A stretch of DNA of 64,000 bases from Gymnorhina tibicen. Taxonomy: Eukaryota > Chordata > Aves > Passeriformes > Artamidae. The position numbers were made by a program, and so were the translations under genes. The notes beneath the pieces are model-generated. The model was not told where the DNA came from, did no database searches, and saw only the letters and a program-made list of their open reading frames with translations. Position 1 is the stretch's first letter; the number at the start of each line of letters is the position of its first letter. Location: contig VXAZ01001057.1 in assembly GCA_013399875.1 (NCBI GenBank), positions 62,001 through 126,000 on the forward strand, given 5' to 3'. Below, piece by piece: positions 1 through 11,664 of this stretch.

Positions 1-187
1 ACGCTTATCCTTCCATCATGCCAGCATGACGGGGAAATGATGCTTCCTACATTCCGGGCAGGAGGTGAAGGTCAAATTTTCACTATGCCTCGGTGATTGC
101 TCACCCACACTCCCAGGTGAATTGATGTGTGTCATTCAGAAAAGAGAGTCAAACCTGGGCTGCTTCCAGGCAAGGACAAACTACAGG

Positions 188-338
188 AAGTAGTGGAGTC
201 ACCATGCCTGGAAGGGTTCAAAAAACAAGTAGAGATGGAATTTCATGATACGGCTTAGTGGGTATGGTGGCATTCAGTCGAAGGTTGGACTTGGTGATCT
301 CAGAGGTCTTTTCCAACCTATGTGGCTCTATGATGCTG
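188..338 (+). repeat. CR1 LINE, 3' end fragment
   Basis: This stretch reads like the terminal part of an avian CR1 retrotransposon in sense orientation. It has the block 'agtggagtcaccatgcctgg', followed by 'ggttggacttggtgatct' and 'ggtcttttccaacct', and it ends in a degenerate 'ctctatgatgct' in place of the usual short terminal repeats. The element is 5'-truncated, as most CR1 copies are, and has no coding capacity. The edges are approximate. Confidence 0.85.
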
Positions 339-3300
339 TGCTCTCCTTCGTCTCCCTGTAATGGAGGTGCTTTCTGGATAATCACGTCTGCAGCCTTCTG
401 GCTTAACTCAGAGGTGACTGCAAGGGAGCCAGGGGCTGACAAGCAGCAGCTTCTGCAAACACACATTATCTCATACCCAAACAGGCTGGGTCCGCAGCTG
501 AGCTAGTGGCTCACAGTTACCTGGGCAGTGATGGACACCAGTCCAAAACAGAAAGTCCATTGTCTAACCTGGGAGCAGGGGCTAATCCCAGCATGGAGTT
601 CCTGGCTCCTTTTCCAATTTCCTGAGGAATAACTCTCATCATTGTGTATCTGTGAGGTGAAGCTAAGCAGCAAAAGATCTCAAACTTGAAACTGCCCCAA
701 TTTCTTTAACGGTGGAAGTAAGAGGGACTCAGTGGATTGGTGGGAAGCTGAGCAGGGAGACTGTGTCCCCTCTTGACTCACCCCTGCAGGGTAGTGGGCA
801 GCACAAATCCCGAGGGACTACAGCAATCTGATGTGGTCCCTGTGGGTGCAGTGCCATCTTTTCCACTGTTCCATGCAGTTGCTGTGACCACTCTCACAGC
901 AGGAGCGCTGATCCTTGACATGCCCCATCCTTGTAAATCTCTCTGCGTGCAGAGAGCTGAATAACTTCTTGCATAAGTAGCCTCTCCAGCTATTAGAACA
1001 GCCTGAGCCCTGGCAAAGCTCTCACCAACATCCGGTTTACAGGACAGAGGGGACCAAACAGGTAGGACAGCTCTCCTGAGCAGCAGCCTTACTCAGAAGG
1101 GACACTGTTATCAAGCATAAGGTTTAAGATGCCTTCCTGGAGGAGGATGCCCTCTCACCAAGCATTGCTCATCTGCTTAAATGGAAGCCTCTGTAGGAAG
1201 AAATGAGGAGGGTCAAATCATCTGGATGCTCTCAGGGCATGAAGTAAGGGGATGCTTGGGATAGGTCTTCACATTCAGACTGTCCTGTCATCCCTGGCAG
1301 TGACCAAACTGTAGACCAAGCACAGAAGCTTGGTGCAGCCCACACTGGCAGCTGGACTCCAAGATCTCTGTGGACCCTCCACTCCAGTGCTAATATTTGG
1401 CCTGCCCTGCCCTACCAGCTAGATGAAGCAAGCGCAGTTTCCAGGAACAAGCTGCATGCCTGCCAGTTCTGCTGTGTAAAATCATCCAGCAGCATCTTGC
1501 TGCAGAGATTTCACAAGAGGGAGGAAGTCATGGGTTAGCGGCACTTGGTCAAGGGTTCCTCTGGCTGCAGCTACGCCTGGCTGAAACTCCCAGTCCTTGT
1601 CTCATGAGCTGGACCAGATTTGCAATCATGAACAGACAGCAGGGGGAATGGGAGCATCTCCCAGTCAGGCAGAATGACCTCCTGTCTCCCTGGGCAGGAC
1701 AGCTGAGATGCAGCTCCCTGCACTCCAACCATCGATCCTCCCATTACGCCACGGCTTCCTCCTTAGTGTCCATCTGTTACCCTGGCCAAGGGGAGGAGAA
1801 GAGCAGGAGTGGAATGCAATCCTGTCACGTTGTGCTGACAGTGAGCATTCATCCTTTGCAGCTTCCTCTGAGCATCTGTAGCACTGCTTTTCCTGCCTCA
1901 GCTCCGTCCAGCTCTGCAGGTGAATTCCTGAAAGGGCTGTGAACTAACTGTGCTTTCTAAAGACCTGAAGAATGAGGACATTATTTACTTTGGTTGCTGA
2001 TGGGCATCAAATGGTGTGAAAGAAATGTATGCCTCAACTCCATCACTATCTGGGACCAAAATAACAGATAAAAGGAGAAAATCTGTGGGAGTTATCATTA
2101 TATGGAGTTGCCATGGAAATAGCATGAGAGAACTTGGAGGAGAGCTGACACACCGTGTCTCCAGGAGGGCATAAATCTCCAGCTAGCCTCTCTCCTTTTC
2201 ATCACATTAACAGGCAACATTTTTTGGTTCAGCAAGAGGTAGGAAAACATCAAAGCACAGTTCTGACATTTTTATCTATCCCTTGATTTCTCTGATGAAG
2301 ACCTCCCTGACCCCTCAAGAAATAAAAAAGTGAACCCTAATGCTATTGGTAAGTTGCCCTAGAAACCATTTAATAATTTCAGTAAAATGGTAAGAGGGAT
2401 GTAATTTTCCCCAGAAAATATTACTGACTTTCGTGAAATCATATGTAAAAAAAAAGCAACCTCATTAAAAATGTACTATTCTAAGAGTCTTTTTCAAATG
2501 AGAAATCATGCATTTCATTTAAAAAGGTTTTTAAAATGCTGATTTCTAAGGAAAAGCATTACATTTTGAAGGATCTCAGCATTTTGGTGAAGTTGCTGTC
2601 TTGTAGTGTTGCACTGTTCTGGGAAGCCCATTTTATTCCCTTCTCTCAGCTGCCAAATCCCACTTTTAATCTACCTCATTCCCCCGGATCAGGACAGGAC
2701 AGCCAAGTCTGCTCATACATTATATCCTGACACTTCACAAACACAGCTCTGAGGCACGATGTTGCACCGGGGTGGCATCCTCCCGCACACAAGCCCAGCT
2801 CTCCACCCTGCGCTTCCCGGCAGGCCGTGGGTCACTCCTCTGGTGGTCAGTCCCCGCTCGGGACTATCAGTGGTGGCTGTGGCAATCTGACCCAGAGTAA
2901 ACCACCTCTTGGATGGTGGCATCCACCTGCACCTGAGTACAGGTGTGCAAGTGCAAGTGAGCAAAACCAGTTCTGTTCACTAACAAAATCGTTGTCTGTG
3001 CCTACAAGGCCTCGAATTTTGTTCTGCTACATTATTGCTCCAATTTTGCAAAATGTTTTCCCAGGATATCGGTCTCCCAGCCCTATCTTCCACCCTTTCC
3101 TAGAGCTTAGGCTGTTACAGATTGTGACTGAGGCCCTTTAGAGGCAGGAAGGACCCTCATTTAAAGAAAGAACAGAAGGAGGGGAGAAGGGCGGAAGGTT
3201 TTTTTTGACACCTGCATTTCTAAGACAAAAGTCTTACAATTATCTAAGAACAAAACTCATGTTAAGTTCTTGTTGATTGTTTTGTCTCTTTGCTCAGCAT

Positions 3301-5175
3301 CAATTTAAGATATAATTATACACATAATTTTATAAATGCTATTTATAAAGCTGTGGATACATATTATGCATATTTTGTGCCAAAATGAATCCATTTTTAC
3401 TCCTATGAAATGACAAGTCCCAAACACTGAATAATTCCACAGGGGCTATTTTTAAGGCACTTGGTGGTGCATTTGTTGCTGAGTAGCATCTCTCTGTCTA
3501 TAGCCATGGGAATAGATACCATTTTTAGCTTCTCATAATTCAGGAGCTGGATTCGGTCCAGAAGAGTTTGTCACAACAGTTTGAAGGGCTCTTTATGATA
3601 AATGGATTTGTGGATTATGGGATCAAACATTTCAGAAAACAATTGTGCTTACCTTCACATCAGGACTGTCTGGGGAGCTCGTATTCATCCCCTTGCTACA
3701 TCTCCCTGGAGCAGGAACTGTAGTCACAGGGAAACTCTCTGTCCCCGTGGCAGTTCCCAGGACATTTTCCTCATCTCCCTTGTGTGCCTGGTTGTACCTT
3801 GCTGCTTTCAGCAGAGTTATCTGGAAGCAGGTGCCTCCAGTATTGCGTCAGGATTGTTATTTTCGTGTGTTTCTTTACAAGGAAAGGCAAAATATCCAGA
3901 GCCTTTTCAAATGCTACTGCCTTAGCATCAGGAGTGGGTGTAAATTGAAAGGTGAAACAAAAATCCCTGTCTGTATCTGCAATTTTTTTGCTACATTATG
4001 TGCATTCTGGGCTCCCATTCAAAATAAACAAATTTTTAAAGGCCAAAAACTAAATCATACTCTTCAGAAATAAACTCTCATTTTTCTCTCTTATTCAGAA
4101 ATAGCATCGTCACGATGAAAAGTAAATGAACTCCTGTTGCCTGTTAACAAACCAGCTCTGTGGAGAGCTGTCTCCAGCCAAACGACTCCCCTGGCTCGAG
4201 ACCTGGCCTTCATTCCCGGATTCAGAGAGATGTCCTGTGCAGCCATTTGGAAGCTGATACAAACCATGCTTGCACCTGAGAGGCGAAGAGAGGAACAGGG
4301 CCTCTGTGAGCAGTGCCACTGCCATGCCCGGTGAGATGGGAGAGGTGTGGCACGAAGCTACACAGGGGTCAACACACGGGCAGATCAACAAATACACCTG
4401 GGAGGAACAAAACCACACCTGGGCACCCTGTGTGCTTGAAACTGCACCCATTTTTTCCATCTTTATTTGCTCCAGGCCCTGTTACCCCATTTGGATCAAA
4501 ACCTGCAGGACTGCTTTCATCATTTTGAAATCAGCTGGTCAGGTTTCCAACTGGAGGGACCAGGTTCCCAAGACACAGTTATCTCATAAAATCACAAAAT
4601 CGTCATTTCTGTTTCCCTCCCTGCCTTGGGACAGGGAGGAGTGCTCAGAACAGTCTCAGCTGCACTTGGTGCCTCAGGATTTCGCCCCTCCAGGGAAGCA
4701 GTGCCAAAGATGTCTTCAGAGGAAGAGCATTGCTTTCCATAAAGGCATATTACCAGAGTCTTGGGCAAAGCAGATGGCAACTCAGCGGGGGAAGAGTCAG
4801 GCAGGGAATTTCCGGGGAGATCTTTGTTCCCTGGGCCCTGCCGTAGGGAGGAGACATAGTCTGTCTCAAGGCAGGGCTAGAGAAGCTGGGAGGAATCTCT
4901 GGTTCCTCTTCTGTGATTAACTGTGCTGCAGCCATCACGGCATAAGCCCTATGGAAAGGGGCTCGTCAGTCTCCCTGCCAGCATCCACCAGGGCGAAGGG
5001 CCAGTGTGGGAGGTACGGGGCACCAAAGACACTGTGGTCAACCAACCCACCCTCACACCGCCCTCTCCTGAGACAGCACAACGAAGGCATCAACCTTCTC
5101 CTTTCTACAGCTCCACAGGAGTTCTTCTTTCTCTCCAGCCTGGGTTTCCCACACACAGGTATCGGCATGCAGGTG
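339..5175. other. Gene-free stretch (distal to HEBP1)
   Basis: I see no supported gene here. The longest open frame (216 codons, plus strand, 4270-4920) has no recognisable domain, no convincing splice context and overlaps other random frames. By human synteny the next genes in this direction would be GPRC5D/GPRC5A, but no seven-helix receptor exon is visible. AT-rich unique sequence dominates 2.2-2.6 kb and 3.2-3.4 kb. Confidence 0.6.
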
Positions 5176-5746
5176 TGTCATGGTTTAACCCCAGCCAGCA
5201 ATGAAGCATCACACAGCTGCTCGCTGACTCACCCACCCTGGTGGGATGGGGAAGAGAAGCAGAAGAATAAAAGTGAGAAAACTTGTGGGTTGAGATAGAG
5301 ACAGTTTAATAGGTAAAGCAAAAGCCATGTGTGCAAACAAAGCAAACCAAGGAATTAATTCACCACTTCCCATGTGCAGGTAGGAGTTTCAGCCATCTCC
5401 AGGACACCAAGGCTCCATCACACGGAACAGTTCCTTGGCAAGACAAATGATATCATTCTGAACATCCCCCTTCCCTTCTTCTCCACACTTTATAAGCTGT
5501 GTGGCACCATATGGAATGGAATATCAGCTGGGGTCAGCTGTCCCAGCTGTCTCCCCTCCCAGCTTCTTGTGCACCCCTGGCCTACTTGCAACAAGAAGCA
5601 GAAAATGCCTTGGCTCTGTGTAAGCACTGCTCAGCAACTGCAAAAACATCCCTGTGTTACCAACACTGTTTTCAGCACAAATCCGAAACACAGCCCCACA
5701 CCAGCTACTATGAAGAAAATTAACTCTATCCCAGCCAGAACACACA
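5176..5746 (-). mobile_element. Solo LTR of an avian endogenous retrovirus
   Basis: The segment begins 'tgtcatggtttaaccccagc' and ends near 'atcccagccagaacacaca', the two ends of an LTR family I recognise from bird genomes. Read on the minus strand it has the expected order: a U3 part, a TATAAA box at 5494-5489, then an ATTAAA poly(A) signal at 5310-5305. No gag, pol or env remnants flank it, so it is a solo LTR. I could not find a clean target-site duplication, and the right-hand edge is uncertain by a few bases because it runs into an (AC) stretch. The element is noncoding. Confidence 0.8.
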
Positions 5747-7256
5747 CAAAATGGAAGCAAGGTACTGGAAAATGAGAGGCATGGTAATTACCCCAAAGAA
5801 ACACCACTGCAGTAACCATCCCCTTGGAAGTACCCAGACTAAATAATACTATAGCTCAGGAAAGGTACTTCAGTGAGCCAGCACATGTTGATTTGGAAAG
5901 ATGTTCCTTCACAAAGCTGAGTCATAAAGAAGATTGAGAAGGTCTACAATCAGTGATTAAACAGCTAGAAAGATCTACCAGCAGGTGAGTGCCCAAAATT
6001 GTCATGCTGTATACTACCTTTTATTTCAATGCTTTGCTTTAAGTAAAAGGCTTCATTTATTTCATTTGTCTGGGTACAATGCATTTCAAATTTCAGATCT
6101 CCTCTTACAGCAACATTCAATTCTGTTGATCTTGTACTTCATCAGTTGTGTGGGAAGGTGTCTGAACTTTTTGTCTAATCAGAGAATTCACTTCAATTGC
6201 TTTTTTGGACTCCAATTAGGAAAGGCCTTAAATTAAACACTAGGGATATAAGAAAAACTGAATAAGATTGGAAAACACTGGAAAAATACTCATGGGAGAA
6301 TAGTTGCCATGGCAATCCTTCTCCGTTTCCATGTGCTGAAGAAGACGCATCCCCAACACGAACGTCTCCTAGAACCCTCCTAGCTTCCAAGGCCAGGCAC
6401 AGGCAGGGTGGGTGGTGCAGCTGCCCATACAGCACAGGCTGGGCTCTGCAGCCCCACCACAAGGAGCCCCAGAGTCAGGTCACACTGCCAGCGTCACACT
6501 GCACACCCAAGGTCACTCAAATCACAGTGCAGATCAGGGTGCTGCAGCACATGGTATATTTCAGGATTTGGTTTCTGCGATCTTTCACTTCCACTGGTGC
6601 TTTTAAAGATCTGCACCTCCGGTTCCTCAACCCAGTTTTCTCACAGGGACTGCAGAGAAGATACATCTCCGACTTCCCCGGGACCTTGATGATCAGTCAG
6701 ACCTCACACTCAGTCTAAGAACAGTGCAGCTCCTTCCACCCCAGTCACTCAAATTTCTCTTCATGGGGGTGGGCAGCAGTGAGGGGTATGGGAGCACCCA
6801 ACTCTCACCTAGGTATGGGGTCTGGATGTAGAATTAAGCAGACAGATTCTCAGGAATCAAGCAGTACTGACCCATCTTCTCCAGCAGCTCCCACAGAGGA
6901 CTAGAAGAAAAGCATCTGCCATGGCCGAAACCTGTCTTGTGCAACGGATTCTGCTGAGAGCAAAGCAGAGATTATGAATGAGCTGACAAAACCAGCCTGC
7001 TGTTGGCATAGGCACCAAGCAGAGACAGAGTAGCTACGCTGGAAGTGTTTCATCCATTACTGTCAGAGAAGTCACTTTTACCACTGATCTCGCTCTAATA
7101 AATCATGTTGCCAGGCAGTTTTATAGAGGTGTTATACATCCAAAGCTACTTATGGTCCTGTTAAAAGAGATGCATTTCTTTTTAGCTCAGTGTGGCTGAA
7201 ATGCTGTCACAGAAGAAAGAGAGCTGCTGCTCAGAGCGCTGTTCTAGAAGAGGTAT

Positions 7257-7434
7257 TATTGTAATTACAATAGGGAGGGACGACGTGAGCCAGGAGCCAC
7301 AATCTTCCTCCTCTGACCCGTCGCCTCGGGGCAGCACTGCAAAACTGAAAATTTGTGACTATAAGCACAATAGCTGCTCTCACGCTCTTTGCCACGGGGA
7401 TTGATGAAAATGGGGAAGTAATGATGTTACTTCC
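7257..7434. promoter_or_regulatory. Candidate regulatory block with two exact inverted repeats
   Basis: At 7257-7272 there is a perfect 16-bp palindrome (TATTGTAATTACAATA) whose centre is TAATTA, a head-to-head homeodomain-type core. At 7414-7434 eight-base arms GGAAGTAA and TTACTTCC are separated by TGATG, placing two ETS-type GGAA cores in inverted orientation. Between them lies higher-GC unique sequence with an ACGTGA core. There is no gene or recognised repeat here. The enhancer interpretation is inference only. Confidence 0.3.
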
Positions 7435-7744
7435 TCATTCACCGTAAATCACCCATCCCCTCAAAGTGACTGGAGTATTATAAGTCTGGCAAGATGTATA
7501 TGGACAACTTAACCAATTAGCTCTTTTATAAAGGCTGTCGTCTTCTTAATGCAGTGTTAGATATATTTAGGCATGTGTCTACAAAATAAAGTATTTCTTT
7601 CTGAAGCTAACAAAGCTCTCCTTCTAGCAGTCTTAAAACTTCAGTCTGCAAAAGTTCACCCTGTGGCTGCCTTCACTCTAGTGAGTTATTCAGTGACTAC
7701 AGAAGCCAAACAATAGATCAAAGTAGCTGGTCCACATACACGCT

Positions 7745-7806
7745 ACATATACATACATTTATACCCATATGCACATACGTAGATATATATATATAAAAAT
7801 ATATAT
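7745..7806. repeat. AT-rich microsatellite tract
   Basis: The tract is a run of (CATA)/(TA) units, 'acatatacatacattt' followed by 'agatatatatatata' and 'aaaaatatatat'. It is a degenerate simple repeat with no coding content. Confidence 0.85.
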
Positions 7807-10103
7807 GGTTTGCCACCATTAATACCAGCAGGAAAATCCCTTATTAACAAGTGGTGTAGCTTAGGAAGGCTGTATATCCAGCACAGCTAAATCTACATGG
7901 CACGTGCATAATTATGCTTTTAAATTTGGCTCTGTTTAAACGTAGCCCTTCCCGTGACCAGTCCTGTCGCCATCATGCCACTGCTTTGCTTAGTACCGGG
8001 AGGGACCTGCCCAGCTGCCAATAAGCACCAAGGGCAGTCCTGTCTCTGGAAGGCAGAGATAATTCCCAAGGCCACGCCCTTGCTGAGCCTGTCCAGCCCA
8101 GCAGGAAGCACGGGCAGCTGTGGAGCTGCTCCACTGCCCTGACTAGTGAGGCGATGGGAAAGGGGCCACGGGCGGCAATGCAGTCTCTTGATGCACAAAC
8201 CCACCACGTCCCAACAACCCAGCAAAGCAACCTCTGGCAGTGCTGAGGGGCCTTAGCAAGGAGAAACACCCACCTTTCAGTTTCCCCTGCACTGTCTTCT
8301 CAAATCAACACACAACAAGCAACATTATGATGCCCTGTCGAACAACTGAAGAGCACCAAAATCTCTCCATTTCAGCATTCGCTTGAGACAGAAAAGGACA
8401 TTGCACAGGCATAGAAGAGAAGCAAGGAGTTGTCTAGACAATCTGCTGCACTCTAATCTCTCAGAGAACAAATACTGCAGCGGATGGAGAAAATTTTTGT
8501 TTGTTTTAACATCAGTTCAGGAGTCAGTTGTGTGTAACACAGTGTCTGTGTAACCCATGCTGGCCTTGGGTCAAAATCCAGAATGCACCTCTGACTTCTG
8601 GCCCCAGCACAAAGAGGTGGCTGGAAATCCTCCAATGGCAACAGCGACTCTGGCTGTGCAAACAAACATTCACTTGCAGTAACAGAGGCGTATCAAAAAG
8701 CTGACTGACCCAGATGCCTAAGGAGCAGAGAGACAGCCTGCTGGAAACCCTTAGACAGAGTATTTCTACCCTTCCATAACTAAGGAAGGACAAAAAGATG
8801 CCATGGATAGTCACTTTACCTTATTTTAAAAAGCAACCTGACAAATGCATGAGATAAAATCTACCTGGGTCCACCAAGCACAATAACAAAAATCCCTGAG
8901 CCACACTGTACTAGAGACAGGGAAATATTTAGAGGATGTCTGAGCCCACAGTTGCACTGTTCCTGTAATCTTGTCTCAGGTGTCCACTACTGTCCACCAC
9001 GGGGACAGGGCACCAAGCTGGATGGACCTCAACGAGACAAAATGTCCAACATTTCTGGATCATACATCATGTTGAAAATCGGTCATGAGTATTTGCCTGA
9101 ACATTCACATGTTCCCTGCCTGTGAACCCCAGCCACAGGAACACGTCATTTTCCTCAGGTGAGTGGGCCCCTTGTTTCTACAATAACACAAACAGACTCT
9201 CAGTGGCTGGAACAAAAGATTACTTCATCAGCTCCTGTCTCACACAGTCAGATAATGCAGGGCCACACCAGGATACCTAAAATAGCAATTTATTGGAAAA
9301 AGCATTATGACTATTTATAAATGGCTGTGACATGATTAGTACCCCAAACAGGAAGATAAACTGCCAACTTACAGTCTAGCAAATCAACAACTCCCACTGA
9401 GCTCACGAAGTCAGTGATCAGCGCAGAAGTTGTAAATCACAACATTATTTTTTATTTATTTCAAAACTGTAGAAAACGCAGATAAAACCCTGACATCTTT
9501 GTGTGTACAGAAAAGGCAATTCAGTTTGCATAATGCTTTGGCATCATTTAACCATGTTTATGAAATTCTATCCTGCCTGCCTGATGCAGAAGGTCAGGAG
9601 CAGGGCTGCACAGGCAGAACCTACAGATGTTTACTCTCACTGTTAGGTCTGAAGCTCTCGCTCTCTGTTCAGAGTGTATGCATTTTATAAAAGAACCCCA
9701 CCATGCTGCTGAGATGTGCAGCTCTGTATATACCAGGTTCATTATCAGCATCCCTAACTTCTGAGATTTCACAAGATAAATTTTGAGAAATTTCAAGGTT
9801 TTGATCATTGAAGGACATTTACCACCGGTCGCCAGACTGTATCCACAGCCTACACACAAGTTCCAAGAAGAACTTGGGAAGGCATAAACTGGACAACACT
9901 ATGCTACTCCATTCCTCACCCACACAGGTTAAAATAATCTGGGACATGAATGGCCCCTTTAGACTCAGGTACAAGCTTAATAGGGCATTTGCTGCTTCAT
10001 TCAAAATTCCTTCAAAAGCCTAATTCTTTGTTTGTCTTGATTTCTCTTTTGATTCTTCCTCCCCTGCACTGCAATCACTAACCACAGCCAATAGCTTTTC
10101 CCC

Positions 10104-10130
10104 GTTGTTGTTGGTTGGTTGGTTGGTTTT
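10104..10130 (+). repeat. (GTTG)/(GGTT) short tandem repeat
   Basis: Units of GTTG then GGTT repeat six to seven times. It is a simple-sequence tract in gene-free DNA. Confidence 0.8.
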
Positions 10131-11590
10131 TGCTTAACTAAATGATATCTGCTCTTTTTACCCATCCTGACCTAGCTGCTCTTGCACACAGGTGACTGAA
10201 GCTCTTGTGAAGTCCACAGCAAAGCTCTTACGTGGCTCAGCAAGAGAGAAAGTGAAAGCACATCAAAACCTCAGGTTTTCTGCTTTTACTGCTGAGATTT
10301 GTTCTCAGAAAGCAGGCGCATGTGCAGCAGCTTGACCAGCCAGAAGCCAAGATGCCATCTAACAAATGTCTCTTTCAGCTCCAGGGGGAAATGGCTTCTG
10401 GAAAGCACCTGAACTATGGGGCACTTCACCACCAGAGGACCACACCTCTTTTAGTGCAGGTAACGAATTACACAGGCACCCACAGTACAAGGTGTGTGAA
10501 TGTTCCCACTGAGAGCTTTCTGCTGTCTCCCTGGCAGAGCCAGCCAAAATGCTGGTTTGATGCCTGACATTTCAACATTGCCACTCTTCCTGAAACGTGG
10601 CCCACACTTGCTATTGTATTTGAAGTTTCCAAAAGGCTACTCATTATTTGACCCAAGTCCCTGTTTTCCAGAACAACCATGTTTTCCTTTTCCTCCTCTA
10701 AAGAAAACAGCTGGTCTGAGTAGCCCTTCAAAAACTAACACCTCTTAAGAAGCTTTCTAGATTGGCACCCATGGTAGTTTCATTCTATGTTCACCATTCT
10801 TCAAATGCACCCTCAGATCACAAGTAATAAGCATCCGCTTTCTTCCCAGCCTTGCATTTCTCTAATTCAATTAGATAACCATACACATTTCTGCTTTGGC
10901 CCTTGTATAGGCTAGCTTTAAAGAAATGTTACACAAAAGTAATAGGAAAGTGAGGAAATGATCTTGAGGTCTCCAGGTCACATCGTCCAGCTGTTAGTTG
11001 AGATCAAGACATAGAACATGCCAAAACATCTCTCTTCAAACAGAAGAAAGCTGCAAACAGAACCTGCATCTTTCTCTAAATGACATTTCTCAGATGACAG
11101 AAGCGTTGATCTTCTGCACTCTCTGAATTAACGTAAAGGATGTTTATTTTTCACTATGCTGTGTTGGCAGCAATGCCTGTGTCCCTTTAGACTGTTTGTG
11201 GAATGGCAAAGATAAAAGCAGCATTTTACAGCTGCAGCGAACTGAAGGAGATAAAAAAGTCTCTGTATGCACTTTTGTCATGTTCCCCTGCCGGTCTCAG
11301 GTGAGACTAATAGTCTGCCTCCACTTGGATGTGACTCCTGTCAGGCACCAGTCAATTAAGTACTTTTGGCTTTCTCAGCACTGAACTCTGGAAGCACAAA
11401 GGAGATAAAAACAAGCCAGGGAGAGATCAAAAGAGTCTGTGTGGCTGAGGACTTGGTCTGGAATGAAGGAGCAGGACCGTCAGGAGGGTCAGCAAGTGTT
11501 CTTCTAAAATTACTTTTATGGTCCATAAAAGACTAAGGCATAGGCATGGAGAAAGGCAGTGATAGTTTTCTGCCTCTGCTGAATTATTAG

Positions 11591-11596
11591 TTTATT
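11591..11596 (-). terminator. HEBP1: HEBP1 poly(A) signal
   Basis: The plus-strand TTTATT reads AATAAA on the minus strand, 69 bases past the HEBP1 stop codon. It is the first canonical signal after the stop and implies a very short 3'UTR of about 90 bases. Longer alternative ends further down cannot be excluded. Confidence 0.6.
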
Positions 11597-11664
11597 TTAA
11601 AGAGGACAGGGACATAGTGTGGGTAGGTTATCAGTGCAAGGCAGCACCGCAGGGAGCCAGATGT

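Larger units (their letters stand above)
5747..11590. other. Gene-free stretch downstream of HEBP1
   Basis: No supported coding exon was found on either strand. Open frames here are short, overlap on opposite strands and lack splice or domain support. The stretch includes a (TA)-rich tract around 7.75-7.81 kb, the inverted-repeat block at 7257-7434 and a short (GTTG/GGTT) tract near 10.1 kb. Around 9442-9462 there is a TTTATTTATTT motif that could act as a minus-strand poly(A) signal, but no exon precedes it. Confidence 0.55.

Noticed and set aside
4270..4920. 216-codon open frame on the plus strand
   Set aside because: It shows no domain, odd composition, no Kozak or splice support, and competing frames on both strands.
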